Source of the DNA: JANXMY01 sp964251675
GTDB lineage: Bacteria; Armatimonadota; Armatimonadia; Armatimonadales; Capsulimonadaceae
Direction: 5' to 3'
NCBI GenBank assembly: GCA_964251675.1
Contig: CAXUKS010000007.1
Location: forward strand, 1-64,000
DNA length: 64,000 nt
Part shown: positions 14,398 through 23,130 of the stretch, one piece after another
Layout: the number at the start of each line of letters is the position of its first letter
Numbering within the stretch: position 1 is the stretch's first letter
The notes under the pieces: model-generated
Databases searched by the model: none
What the model saw: the letters and a program-made list of their open reading frames with translations, nothing else
What the model was told of the DNA's origin: nothing
Position numbers and translations under genes: made by a program

Positions 14398-15780
14398 TTA
14401 AAGCAGCGGCGTGGCGAGGATGCGGGAGGCGATGGCGTGGGAGTCCGGCAGCACGATGTCGTCGGGGACGCGCTGGCCGGTGGTGACATAGGCCAGCGGC
14501 AGGCCAAACTTTGCCTGCAAGGTCAGCAGACGCCCAAAGCAGGTGTGGTCCGAGGCTTCGTCCAGCTTGGTCAAAATGATGGCATCGGGGGTGAATGTAT
14601 GCTGAAACTTGGTCACAATGTTGTCCATATCCCGCTGGCCCAGTGTCGCGGGCACAGTCAGATACTTCTGGACGGCTCCGACACCGTCAAACAGATGGGC
14701 GGTCTCGCCCAGCGGGATCATTTCGTTTGGGGAGCGGCCCGCCGTGTCCAGCATGACAATCTCCATCCCGTCACGGGCGTAATCTTCGAGCTGGCGGATC
14801 AGCTCTAATTTGTCATGCGCGACTTTGACGGGAACGCGCAAAATCTCGCCGTATTTTTGAAGCTGCTCGGCGGCTCCGATGCGCTGCGTGTCCAGCGTGA
14901 TGACGCCGACCTTGCGGCGCTCCATCAGGGCAAACCGGGCGGTGAGCTTGGCAATGGTCGTGGTTTTGCCAACGCCGGTGGTCCCGACAAACGCCAGCAG
15001 ACGCATCTTGCCGTGTGCCGGGAGGGCGTCGATGCCATTGGCAATCCGAAGCCGCTGGGACAGCACGGTTCGCAGGAACGTGGCGGCATCGGCAGGCGCC
15101 AGGCCGTTCGGAACCTCGGCGAGAAGCTGCCGGGCAAGCGGGGCGGCAATGTCGGCGTCCAGAAGCTGCTGCATCAGGGCCGGGTAGCCTTCGGCGGCGG
15201 GCGGCGGCACGGTCATGGCGATGGTCGGCTCTTTGCGGCGGCGGGAGCGGGGTGCAGGCGGCGTCTCGGCGACGAGACGAGCGACGGACTCCTGACCCGA
15301 CAGCGACGGGGCGGCTTCTAAAGCGGCGGGGATGAACGGCTCCGGGCGGCGGGCGGCAGCTTTCTTTTCGGGCGGCGCGGGGGCGTCTTCCATGCCCTTG
15401 ACACTGGCGGTCAGCCGGGCGATCTTGGATTCCAGCTCGGCGATACGCGCCGTCTCAGCGGCACTTTGATTGCCTTCCCCGGTCGCATAGCGCAAGCCAG
15501 GGTTCGCTGCCGGGTGCGTCGGGGGCAGGTAGGTCCCAAAGGTCATCTCGACCATTTCTCTGCCGCCCCACTTGCCGAACAGCGCCCCTTTTTTATAGGT
15601 GCGGCGGCTGACAATGATGGCGTCCGCGCCGAGTTCTCCTTTGGCTTGCAGAAGGCAGTCGGTGACGGTGCGGCCCGTATAGGTCTTGGTCCGCAGATTG
15701 AATTTTCCCGTCTTTTCGTACCGCTCATCAGGCACGCTTGGCATCACGGTCCGGCTGCCCATCAAAGTTACGTTGCTCAT
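14398..15780 (-). CDS. flhF: flagellar biosynthesis GTPase FlhF
   Basis: A 460-residue SRP-type GTPase. Residues 25-80 hold the FlhF N-terminal segment (KFNLRTKTYTGRTV...). A Pro/Ala-rich linker follows (about 100-200). Then the NG domain: P-loop GTTGVGKTTT at about 266-275, VGVITLDTQRIGA (G2/insertion box), VMLDTAGRSP (G3) and LTKLDEAS (G4). FlhF places the polar flagellum. It lies 22 bp after flhA in the same operon. The usual downstream partner flhG is absent here; the operon ends at the terminator. Confidence 0.93.
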   Translation of the reverse strand: MSNVTLMGSRTVMPSVPDERYEKTGKFNLRTKTYTGRTVTDCLLQAKGELGADAIIVSRRTYKKGALFGKWGGREMVEMTFGTYLPPTHPAANPGLRYATGEGNQSAAETARIAELESKIARLTASVKGMEDAPAPPEKKAAARRPEPFIPAALEAAPSLSGQESVARLVAETPPAPRSRRRKEPTIAMTVPPPAAEGYPALMQQLLDADIAAPLARQLLAEVPNGLAPADAATFLRTVLSQRLRIANGIDALPAHGKMRLLAFVGTTGVGKTTTIAKLTARFALMERRKVGVITLDTQRIGAAEQLQKYGEILRVPVKVAHDKLELIRQLEDYARDGMEIVMLDTAGRSPNEMIPLGETAHLFDGVGAVQKYLTVPATLGQRDMDNIVTKFQHTFTPDAIILTKLDEASDHTCFGRLLTLQAKFGLPLAYVTTGQRVPDDIVLPDSHAIASRILATPLL

Positions 15781-15802
15781 CAGTGCTTCTTTCTGAGTGG
15801 TT

Positions 15803-17914
15803 CTAGCCCGTCACCGCGCCGACGGCGCGGACTTCGGTGTTAGGGACGATTTCGTTATACGACAGGATCACCAAATTAGGCAGGGCACGCTCCGTCAGCC
15901 GCCGCAGCGGCAGGCGCAGAGCGGACATACACAGCAGAACGGGCTGCTGATAGCCCAGCGCCACCATGCGCTCCATCTGCCCGCTGAGGTCCTGAATGAA
16001 GGCACGGGCCGACGACGGCTCCAGCGTGAGGTTCGGCAGGCCGGGTGTGACGGCTTCCAAAAGCTGCTGCTCCAATGCCGGGTCCAGCGTGAGCGTCTGC
16101 AAGGCCCCGCTGGCGTCATCCACATACTGGCGGCAGATGGAGCGTGCCAGCGCGGCGCGGACCCATTCGCCCAGCATATCCACGTCTTTGGTGCGCCCGG
16201 CATGGTCGGCCAGGGTTTCCAGAATGGTGACCAGGTCGCGGACCGAGATGCGCTCCCGGAGCAGGTGCTGCAGGACTTTCTGCACTTCGCCGACGGTCAT
16301 CAGGGCCGGGATCAGCTCTTCCACGACCGCGCTGTTGGCCTGCTTGATATGGTCGATCAGCGCCGACGTATCCTGCCGCGTGATAATCTCTGAGGCATGG
16401 CCCTTGATAACTTCAGCGAGATGTGTGGTAATCACCGAAGAGGGGTCCACCACGGTATAGCCCGCGATCTCGGCCCGTTCCCGGTGCGAGCGGCTGACCC
16501 ACTGCGCGGGCACGCCGAAGGCTGGCTCGCGGGCGGGGATGCCGTCGGTGATAGGGTCGATCACGCTGCCGGGGTCAATCAGCATGATTGACTGAGGATG
16601 AACCGTGCCGGTCGCCAGCGTCGCGCCTTTGAGCTTGATCGCGTAGTCGTTGGCCTTGAGATGCAGGTCGTCACGGATACGCACGGTGGGAATGACGAGG
16701 CCCAGCTCCAAAGCCGTCTTCTGCCGGATCACCGTGATGCGGTCCAGCAGGTCCCCGCCCGCCGCCTGATCGACCAGCGCGAGCAGTCCGTAGCCAAAGT
16801 TCAGCTCCAGCACATCCACATGCAGCAGAGGCAGAACGCTTTCCGGGGTTGCCAGCGGCGCAGGCCGGGCGGCAACAGCCTGTGAGGCGGCCTGCTCAGT
16901 GGCGAGGGCTTCTTTCTGGCTGCGCGTCAGGATAAATCCAATCCCGCCCAGCACGCCCGCCACCAGCACAGTCTGGGGCAGGGGAAATCCGAAGGGGACA
17001 AATAAACACACCAATCCGGCGGCGATAAACAGGGGGCGGGGGGACGTAAAAAGCTGCCGGGCAATGTCGCCGCCCATCGCCGTGTCCGACGATGCCCGCG
17101 TGACCATCAGGCCCGCCGCCGTGGAGATGAGAAGCGCGGGGATTTGTGCAACAAGCCCTTCGCCGACGGTCAGCAGCGTGTAGTTTTGCAGGACTTTCAG
17201 AACATCTTCGCCTTTGCTGAGGCCCATCGCAAAGCCGCCAATGATGTTCAGTACAATGATGACAATGGCGGCAATGGCGTCGCCGCGCACGAACTTGTTG
17301 GCCCCGTCCATCGCGCCGTAAAAGTCCGCCTCCTGCCCGACCGCCTTGCGCCGGGCGCGGGCCTGATCCTGCGTAATCACCCCGGCGTTCAGATCGGCGT
17401 CAATCGCCATTTGCTTGCCGGGCATGGCGTCCAGAGTAAACCGGGCGGCGACTTCGGCGACGCGCCCTGCGCCGCTGGTGATGACCACAAACTGCACGAC
17501 GACGAGCAGCAGGAAGACGATAATCCCGACCACATAGTTGCCGCCGATGACGACCTGCCCGAAGGTGGCAATCACATGGCCTGCACTGCCTGTACCAATA
17601 ATCAGCTTCATCGCCGACACTTCCAGCGCCAGCCGGAACAGGGTCGTCACGAGAAGCAGGGCGGGAAACACGGAAAATTGCAGCGGCTCGGTGGTGTAAA
17701 GTGAAGTGAGCAGGATCAGCACGGCCCCGGCGAGATTGAGGACCAGCCCTAAATCTAAAAGCGCCTCGGGGAGCGGCAGAATCAGCATGGCGATCATGCC
17801 GATCAGCGCCATCGCCATGCCGATGTCGGACTGTTTGGCGGCTTTGGCAAAGAAGCCCATCAGCCCGCCGCCGCTTGCATTGCCAGCGGCCAAAGGTGGT
17901 GTTTGAAGTGTCAC
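15803..17914 (-). CDS. flhA: flagellar biosynthesis protein FlhA
   Basis: A 703-residue FlhA, the large integral-membrane export gate of the flagellar type III system. Eight hydrophobic segments lie at about residues 35-330. The FHIPEP-family cytoplasmic loop (ARFTLDAMPGKQMAIDADLN, then ARRKAVGQEADFYGAMDGA) is at about 158-210. The C-terminal cytoplasmic domain ends in LSYNEIVPNTEV. It starts at a GTG preceded 6 nt upstream by AATAAT. No other flagellar genes are in the window, so this pair is split from the main cluster or begins one that was relocated. Confidence 0.95.
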   Translation of the reverse strand: MTLQTPPLAAGNASGGGLMGFFAKAAKQSDIGMAMALIGMIAMLILPLPEALLDLGLVLNLAGAVLILLTSLYTTEPLQFSVFPALLLVTTLFRLALEVSAMKLIIGTGSAGHVIATFGQVVIGGNYVVGIIVFLLLVVVQFVVITSGAGRVAEVAARFTLDAMPGKQMAIDADLNAGVITQDQARARRKAVGQEADFYGAMDGANKFVRGDAIAAIVIIVLNIIGGFAMGLSKGEDVLKVLQNYTLLTVGEGLVAQIPALLISTAAGLMVTRASSDTAMGGDIARQLFTSPRPLFIAAGLVCLFVPFGFPLPQTVLVAGVLGGIGFILTRSQKEALATEQAASQAVAARPAPLATPESVLPLLHVDVLELNFGYGLLALVDQAAGGDLLDRITVIRQKTALELGLVIPTVRIRDDLHLKANDYAIKLKGATLATGTVHPQSIMLIDPGSVIDPITDGIPAREPAFGVPAQWVSRSHRERAEIAGYTVVDPSSVITTHLAEVIKGHASEIITRQDTSALIDHIKQANSAVVEELIPALMTVGEVQKVLQHLLRERISVRDLVTILETLADHAGRTKDVDMLGEWVRAALARSICRQYVDDASGALQTLTLDPALEQQLLEAVTPGLPNLTLEPSSARAFIQDLSGQMERMVALGYQQPVLLCMSALRLPLRRLTERALPNLVILSYNEIVPNTEVRAVGAVTG

Positions 17915-18042
17915 GCCGGGATTATTCCACGGCCTGCGCCAAATTCCCCATAAAATTGCGAGGAACCCGCTGTCGTTTCTTTCTGCCTGTTATCTTCGGC
18001 ATTTTTTGGGGTAAAACTTTGACTGAGGACATCCCACAGATT

Positions 18043-18627
18043 ATGATTATTCTGAAAAGCAAAGCCCTGAAAGTATCTACTGCTGTTTTCGCACTCTCCG
18101 CCGCGTTTTCTATGATTTCCGGTGCGATGGCCCAGAGAAAAGCCCCCGCGAAGGCGGCCACAAAGCCAGCCGCTGACGTTCTGACTATTATTAACTCCGG
18201 CGACCGGCTTTCGCCGGGCTACCGCGTCACTGTCACCCCCTTTGGGGCGGTTCACGGCGTTGTGCGAACGCGCAGCGGCAAAACGACTATTGACCGCCGG
18301 GACCAGATGATTGCCCCCACACGCGACCGCCTGTTTGAGGACCTCAGGGACGCCGCACCGCTGGACCGATTAAGTGCAAACGGCACGGCGGCCACACCTC
18401 AAAACAATCGTCAGCAGGGGCGGCGCGGGCGGGGGGGCGGCCTCGGCAATCGCACACAGGCGCAGAGCGACACGGCCCGTGTGACCGGCCCGCAGGTGTT
18501 TGTTGTCTATCGCGGTGTTCGTTCCCCAAATCTGCGTGCTGCCAGCGATGACAAGGGCAAAGAGCTGTATCAGCGGGTCAAACAGGCCATTGAAGTGGTT
18601 CGCCTGCCTATCCCCAACGTGCCGTAG
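18043..18627 (+). CDS. hypothetical secreted protein
   Basis: A 194-residue protein starting at ATG 18043, with a signal peptide (KSKALKVSTAVFALSAAFSM, cleavage after GAMAQ). The mature part has a Gly/Arg/Gln-rich stretch (RQQGRRGRGGGLG) and a C-terminal segment VTGPQVFVVYRGVRSPNLRA. Earlier in-frame starts exist, but only this one puts a proper signal peptide at the N terminus. It is convergent with the PII gene, 8 bp away. No family recognised. Confidence 0.6.
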   Translation: MIILKSKALKVSTAVFALSAAFSMISGAMAQRKAPAKAATKPAADVLTIINSGDRLSPGYRVTVTPFGAVHGVVRTRSGKTTIDRRDQMIAPTRDRLFEDLRDAAPLDRLSANGTAATPQNNRQQGRRGRGGGLGNRTQAQSDTARVTGPQVFVVYRGVRSPNLRAASDDKGKELYQRVKQAIEVVRLPIPNVP

Positions 18628-18635
18628 GCGGCGGC

Positions 18636-18977
18636 TTACAAAACACTGCTTCCGTTTTCACCGGTGCGGATGCGGCGGGCATCCCCGGCGGGCAGGACAA
18701 AGATTTTGCCGTCGCCTTCCTCGCCCGTCCGTGCCTGCTCCAATATAATTTCAATCACTTCGGCCACGGCCTCATCGCGGACGACAAGCTCCAGCTTGAC
18801 TTTCGGTGGCAGATGCATGACATACTGCTCACTGCGAAACCCGCCCAGTGCCCCACCATCCGGGCGGCCTGAGCCGCGCACATCGCTTGCGGTCATCCCT
18901 GACAGCCCCGCCTCAGCCAGCGCCGTTTTCACCGGCTCTAAACGCAGAGGCCGGATGATCGCTTCAATTTTCTTCAT
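18636..18977 (-). CDS. P-II family nitrogen regulator, divergent T-loop
   Basis: A 113-residue PII-like protein. The N terminus MKKIEAIIRPLRLEPVKTAL, the segment GLSGMTASDVRGSGR, and the C-terminal TGEEGDGKIFVLPAGDARRI are PII signatures, covering the ATP and 2-oxoglutarate contact areas. The T-loop tyrosine equivalent to Tyr51 seems kept (SEQYVMHLPPKVKLELVV), but the preceding T-loop reads PDGGALGGFR instead of the usual QKGHTELYRG. It has no amtB or glnA neighbour. The ATG at 18977 has GAGGA 6 nt upstream. It may be a specialised PII paralog rather than a classic GlnB. Confidence 0.85.
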   Translation of the reverse strand: MKKIEAIIRPLRLEPVKTALAEAGLSGMTASDVRGSGRPDGGALGGFRSEQYVMHLPPKVKLELVVRDEAVAEVIEIILEQARTGEEGDGKIFVLPAGDARRIRTGENGSSVL

Positions 18978-19098
18978 AGCGTCCTCTGCCCATTTGTTCT
19001 CATTTAGCGGAAACATTTTGCGCTAAACTCTGTCTAACCCGTTAGTTAATCTCGCATTTCGGAGTGTACCCCAACCGGACACGAAAGGATTTCGTCTC

Positions 19099-20289
19099 AT
19101 GCCTCGCCCAACCCGGTGCCTGCTGCCTTCGCTTCTTGCGGGGGTGCTCACCGTTTCTCTTGTTTCGGCGTCCGTCACGCCCGCATTTGCCCAGGCGGCA
19201 AAACCGGCGGCTAAAAAAGCAAAATCCGCTAAAAAGAAGGCTCTGCCTGCGCCCACGGGCCGCCTGTCCCAGCGCCTGCGCCTCGGCGACGGCAAGCAGA
19301 CGTGGCACCCGACCCGCGCCCAGCTTGGCGTTACCTATGCCGCCGGGGGCAATGATGCCTCGCCGTTCGGCCAGTTTAAGTTTGTCGTCAATCGCGCAAA
19401 AACCCGCGCCTATTTTGATGGTATTGCCCCGTATGTCCGCCGCGCCCCCAAAGACGCCCGCGTGGTGGTCGCTGCCCCACAAGCCGGGGATGATGGCGAC
19501 ACGCAGGTTGCCGCTCAAATCATCCCCGGCTATGATGGCGCGGTGCTGAATGTGGATGCCGCCGTGGACCTCGTGCAGAAGTCGCTGCAAGAAAGCCCGG
19601 CCACAATGCATCTGGTTCTGCCGCTGAAAACCAAGACTGCCGCCGCCACGGCTGCCAGCCTGCAGGGCATCGACTCACGGATTGGCTACTTTGTCACCCG
19701 CTTCAACCCTGGCGACGCGGGACGCACGGACACGGTGCGCCGCGCCATCAAAATCATTGACGGCACGGTGGTTCCGCCGGGCGGCATCTTCTCGGTGGAC
19801 AAAGTGGTCGGCCCGCGTGACCCGCAGCATGGGTTCAATGGCAAAGGCCATGTGTTCATCAACGGCCACATGGAGCTGCAGAGCGGCGGCGGGATGTGTC
19901 AGGTCGCCACGACCATCTTTAATGCCGCTATGCTGGCTGACTTGAAGATTGTGGAGCGGCATCAGCATGTCCGCACCGTGCCGTATGTCGATCCAGGCCG
20001 CGACGCCACCATCTACCACGGCCAGAAAGACTTCAAGCTGCAAAATAACACCGGAGCGCCGCTGTATATCTCATACCGCACAAACCGCAGCCATGCGATT
20101 GTGTCGCTGTTTGGCAAAGGCACACCGGGGCGGCGCGTCAAGCTCGTGGCCTCGCACCGCCGCCTCGGCGAGCGGTATTATGTCGGCACGTTCAACCGCG
20201 TCGTCTACAGCCCGGACGGCACTGTGCAGAAGGGGCAGCCCTTCCGCAGCAGCTACAAGTGGCCGCCGTCGCTGGACTACAGCCGCTGA
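19099..20289 (+). CDS. VanW family secreted protein
   Basis: A 396-residue exported protein with a signal peptide (LLPSLLAGVLTVSLVSASVT, cleavage near AFAQ) and a Lys-rich linker. A middle region resembles the peptidoglycan-binding domain found with VanW (residues about 95-175). The VanW domain follows, with its hallmark VVPPGGIFSVDKVVGPR, LQSGGGMCQVATTIFNAA and LKIVERHQH. VanW proteins occur with envelope and vancomycin-resistance genes, but their biochemical role is not established. It is followed by a strong terminator. Confidence 0.88.
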   Translation: MPRPTRCLLPSLLAGVLTVSLVSASVTPAFAQAAKPAAKKAKSAKKKALPAPTGRLSQRLRLGDGKQTWHPTRAQLGVTYAAGGNDASPFGQFKFVVNRAKTRAYFDGIAPYVRRAPKDARVVVAAPQAGDDGDTQVAAQIIPGYDGAVLNVDAAVDLVQKSLQESPATMHLVLPLKTKTAAATAASLQGIDSRIGYFVTRFNPGDAGRTDTVRRAIKIIDGTVVPPGGIFSVDKVVGPRDPQHGFNGKGHVFINGHMELQSGGGMCQVATTIFNAAMLADLKIVERHQHVRTVPYVDPGRDATIYHGQKDFKLQNNTGAPLYISYRTNRSHAIVSLFGKGTPGRRVKLVASHRRLGERYYVGTFNRVVYSPDGTVQKGQPFRSSYKWPPSLDYSR

Positions 20290-20305
20290 TTCAAGCCACA
20301 CAGTC

Positions 20306-20338
20306 AAAAGAGTATGCCGCCACCGGCATACTCTTTTT
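20306..20338 (+). terminator. Rho-independent terminator after the VanW gene
   Basis: A 14-bp perfect stem: AAAAGAGTATGCCG (20306-20319) with CGGCATACTCTTTT (20324-20337), loop CCAC, extending into a T run. Confidence 0.9.
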
Positions 20339-20386
20339 ACTTTCGAACACGCCAAAGGAACCCAAACCAGGCCTTTTGTGTTCGGG

Positions 20387-20392
20387 TATACT
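20387..20392 (+). promoter_or_regulatory. -10 element of the DUF512 gene, leaderless arrangement
   Basis: TATACT sits 7 nt before the ATG at 20400, with no ribosome binding site between. The -35 region is weak. Confidence 0.6.
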
Positions 20393-20399
20393 AGAGCTT

Positions 20400-21821
20400 A
20401 TGGCAATGAATTCCGAAAATAGTGTCCGCCGCGATTTTCGCGCCCTGCCGATGGCGGACGAAAAAGTCGTCACCAGGCAGGTCAAAGCGGACCGGGCGCG
20501 TGTGCTGACATTGGAGCCGGACTTCCCCGCCGCACAAGCCGGGGTGCAGCTTCGGGACACGCTTACCCATGTCAACGGGCAGCCGGTGCTGGACATTGTG
20601 GACTTCGCGTTTCTATCAGCGGGGGAGAACGTTACGCTGGACGTCGAGCGCGAAGGCGTTGGCCCGCTGCACTTTGAGATTTCCAAAGGCTACGACGAAG
20701 ATTTGGGGATTGAGTTCGGCGATGATTTGTTTGACCGGGTGCATATCTGCAAAAACAAATGCGTGTTCTGCTTCTTGTACCAGCAGCCGAAGGGCCTGCG
20801 GCCTTCGCTTTATATCAAGGATGACGATTACCGGCTGTCGTTCCTGCACGGCAACTACCTGACCCTGACCAACATGGGGGAAGAAGAGTTCCAGCGGGTC
20901 ATCGACCAGAAATTGTCGCCGCTCTTTGTGTCGGTCCATGCGACGGACCCCGAAGTGCGCGGGCGGATGCTGGGACGCAAGGGGCCGGAGCCGATCCTGC
21001 CGCGCCTGCAAATGCTGGCGGATGCCAAAATCCAGGTGCATGGGCAGGTGGTGCTGTGCCCCGGCTACAACGACGGCCCGCAGCTTGCCCAGACCGTGCG
21101 CGAGCTGGCCGCCCTGCACCCGGACGCCCGCGAGACTTACGGCGGCGTCCTCTCCGTCGCCATTGTCCCGGTCGGCCTGACCCAGTTCCGGGACCGGCTG
21201 GCGGCCCTGCAAACCTGCTCCCCCGAGTTCTGCCGCTCTCTGCTTGAAGAAGCCGAAGGCTGGCGCACCCGCTACCGCCGCGAGATTGGGACCAATTTCG
21301 CCTTCCTGAGCGACGAGTTTTACTTGAGCGCGGGCCTCCCTGTTCCAGGCACGAAGCAATACGAAGGCTTTCCTCAATTAGAAGACGGCGTCGGCTTAGT
21401 GCGGCTGTTCTTAGACGACGCCCAGAAAGTTGCCCGTAAGCTGCCCGCCCGCCTGCCGTCGCCGCGTACGGCCACGCTGGTCACCGGCGAGCTGGCCGCT
21501 CCGTTTCTGTCTGAACTCGCCAATACGCTGAACCGCGTTGAAAACCTCACCGTCAACGTCTGCGCCGTCCATAACACGTTTTTCGAGGGCAATATCAGCG
21601 TCGCGGGCCTCTTGACCGGCCACGACATCGCCGAGGCTCTCAATGGTATGGGTGATGAGTTAGGCGAGCGCGTCGTGCTGCCCTCCATCATGCTGCGCGA
21701 CCCGGACCGGGACATCTTCTTAGATGACATGACCCTCGGTGAGTTCGAGGAGCGCGTAGGCCGCAAGGTTCACATCGTCGAGCGGACGCCCTCCGCAGCA
21801 GCAAAGGCAATCCTGAACTAG
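20400..21821 (+). CDS. DUF512 protein: PDZ plus radical SAM-like domain
   Basis: A 473-residue protein. Residues about 30-90 form a PDZ-like domain (LEPDFPAAQAGVQLRDTLTH, VNGQPVLDIVDF). A radical-SAM-type cluster motif follows, CKNKCVFCFLYQQPKGLRPS (residues about 120-140), and then YRLSFLHGNYLTLTN. The C-terminal DUF512 domain has FLSDEFYLSAGLPVPG and the end VHIVERTPSAAA. Members of this family occur widely; their role is unproven, and some are discussed with cell division or ribosome functions. I chose the ATG at 20400 because it follows the TATACT element by 7 nt. Confidence 0.92.
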   Translation: MAMNSENSVRRDFRALPMADEKVVTRQVKADRARVLTLEPDFPAAQAGVQLRDTLTHVNGQPVLDIVDFAFLSAGENVTLDVEREGVGPLHFEISKGYDEDLGIEFGDDLFDRVHICKNKCVFCFLYQQPKGLRPSLYIKDDDYRLSFLHGNYLTLTNMGEEEFQRVIDQKLSPLFVSVHATDPEVRGRMLGRKGPEPILPRLQMLADAKIQVHGQVVLCPGYNDGPQLAQTVRELAALHPDARETYGGVLSVAIVPVGLTQFRDRLAALQTCSPEFCRSLLEEAEGWRTRYRREIGTNFAFLSDEFYLSAGLPVPGTKQYEGFPQLEDGVGLVRLFLDDAQKVARKLPARLPSPRTATLVTGELAAPFLSELANTLNRVENLTVNVCAVHNTFFEGNISVAGLLTGHDIAEALNGMGDELGERVVLPSIMLRDPDRDIFLDDMTLGEFEERVGRKVHIVERTPSAAAKAILN

Positions 21822-21886
21822 ACAAGAACCGCCGCTTCTCTGGGAGCAACTTTGCCTGCCTGCCGCTCCTGGGCAATTTCAGTCAT
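21818..21886 (-). CDS. 22-residue peptide downstream of the broken ORF
   Basis: ATG at 21886 overlaps the TGA of the preceding broken frame (ATGA) and encodes MTEIAQERQAGKVAPREAAV plus two residues before TAG. Its stop codon overlaps the convergent DUF512 stop. The tight ATGA overlap suggests a former operon gene truncated at its 3' end. This may be a remnant rather than a working gene. Confidence 0.25.
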   Translation of the reverse strand: MTEIAQERQAGKVAPREAAVLV

Positions 21887-22047
21887 ATTTCTAGCACCTC
21901 ATACGCATCTCGGATACCCCAATCATCCGGGTTATCATCCACCTATTGATCAAGCTCTCTGGTTGCGATAGTGATTTGAGACAGTGTTCTGGCCCGCAGT
22001 GCCTGGTCAGCAATGCGGTTTCGCTCCCTATCGTCAGTGTATTTCAT
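21883..22047 (-). pseudogene. 54-codon small gene interrupted by an amber codon
   Basis: From ATG 22047, 34 codons read MKYTDDRERNRIADQALRAR and onward to RELDQ, then TAG at 21943-21945. The same frame continues with VDDNPDDWGIRDAYEVLEI to TGA at 21883-21885. The second half stays coherent and acidic, so a single nonsense change (for example TGG to TAG) is the simplest reading. It begins 1 bp after the transglutaminase stop, so it was probably the last gene of that operon. Function unknown. Confidence 0.4.
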
Positions 22048-22048
22048 C

Positions 22049-22921
22049 TCAGCCTAATTCCTTCACACTCACCACCACTTCCAGCTTTGTTTCCGTCGGC
22101 AGGATTTGGCCCGGCGCGGCGCGGAGCAGCCCTTTGGTCGGGGGCACGTCGGCGTAGTCGCGGCCCACGGCAATTTTGATATGCCGGTCAGCGACCAGTA
22201 CGTTATTGGTGGGGTCGAAGCCTCTCCAGAGGTTCGCGTGGGGCAGGAACAGCTCCACCCAGGCGTGGGTTGCCCCTGCGCCGTGCGTGCCGTCCTCTGT
22301 GCCTGCATAGATATAGCCGGACACGTAGCGGGCGGGGACACCGTGGGCGCGGGCCTGCGACAGCATCAGGTGGGCGTAGTCCTGGCAGACGCCGCGCCGC
22401 TGGGCGACAAAGTCCGCCAGCGGCGTGGTAATGTCCGTAGAGCCAGGCACGTAGTCAAAGCCTGCATAAATGGCCTGCGAGAGGGCCTGACCGTATTGCA
22501 GCACGCTCGGGGCGGGCGGCGGACCGTCCGGCCAGAAGGGGGTAGGGAGTGTCAGCGGGGTGGGGGAAAGATACTCGGCCCAGCGCGAATGCAGGGCGGG
22601 GCCGGCGAGCGCGTCCCAGTCTTCGGCCAGCAGGTTCAGCCCATCAAAGGGGTTTTCACACAGCGTTTCTACATGGGACGACGCCCGAATGGACAGCGAA
22701 TGATGCGCGTCGCCCCGCACGACAAAGTGGTTGACAAACCCCATCTCGCCCGGCTGGTCATAGCCGAATATCGGGACAGCGGGATCGCCCATGACCGTGT
22801 ATTTTGTGCAAAGCTGCTCGCCGGGCACAGACAAAGGCCGCAGGCGGGCCTCCATGAAGCATTCGCCAAGCAGCGGAGCATCGTAATCATAGCGGGTCAG
22901 ATGGGTGAGATGAAATTTCAT
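22049..22921 (-). CDS. transglutaminase-like protease family protein
   Basis: A 290-residue protein with the bacterial transglutaminase N-terminal domain (MKFHLTHLTRYDYDAPLLGE) and a core domain. The papain-like triad is visible: Cys in RRGVCQDYAHLML, His in GATHAWVELFLP, Asp in WRGFDPTNN. In this family such proteins are thought to be proteases or cross-linkers of surface peptides. It is the last full gene of a MoxR / DUF4350 / DUF4129 set, 209 bp downstream of moxR across a repeat element. Confidence 0.92.
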   Translation of the reverse strand: MKFHLTHLTRYDYDAPLLGECFMEARLRPLSVPGEQLCTKYTVMGDPAVPIFGYDQPGEMGFVNHFVVRGDAHHSLSIRASSHVETLCENPFDGLNLLAEDWDALAGPALHSRWAEYLSPTPLTLPTPFWPDGPPPAPSVLQYGQALSQAIYAGFDYVPGSTDITTPLADFVAQRRGVCQDYAHLMLSQARAHGVPARYVSGYIYAGTEDGTHGAGATHAWVELFLPHANLWRGFDPTNNVLVADRHIKIAVGRDYADVPPTKGLLRAAPGQILPTETKLEVVVSVKELG

Positions 22922-22992
22922 AAGCGCATACGTAGGCGAACCGGAGGAGGCCCCCCCGCTCCAATTCTGGACCCACTGGACCCGGCGGGGAG

Positions 22993-23024
22993 CCGGACGA
23001 ATACAGACTGGACGAATACAGACT
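22993..23024. repeat. 15-bp tandem duplication
   Basis: GGACGAATACAGACT is repeated twice head to tail and followed by GG, in the gap between moxR and the transglutaminase gene. Confidence 0.8.
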
Positions 23025-23032
23025 GGAGAGGA

Positions 23033-23124
23033 GGGCGCAGCAAGCAGCGCCCCTACGCGTCTCGTTCCTATTCTAATCTGCCTCCCCCATCCTTCTTAGG
23101 GAAGGGGGCCGGGGGGTTAGGTCC
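23033..23124. repeat. composite two-hairpin repeat, copy B
   Basis: Hairpin 1: GGGCGC (23033-23038) with GCGCCC (23047-23052), followed by CTACG. About 25 bp later comes hairpin 2, with CCCCCATCC and the facing GGGAAGGGGG arm, followed by CCGGGGGGTTAGG. The order and flanks match copy A at 9929-10018, although the stems differ. Confidence 0.7.
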
Positions 23125-23130
23125 CTCCGA

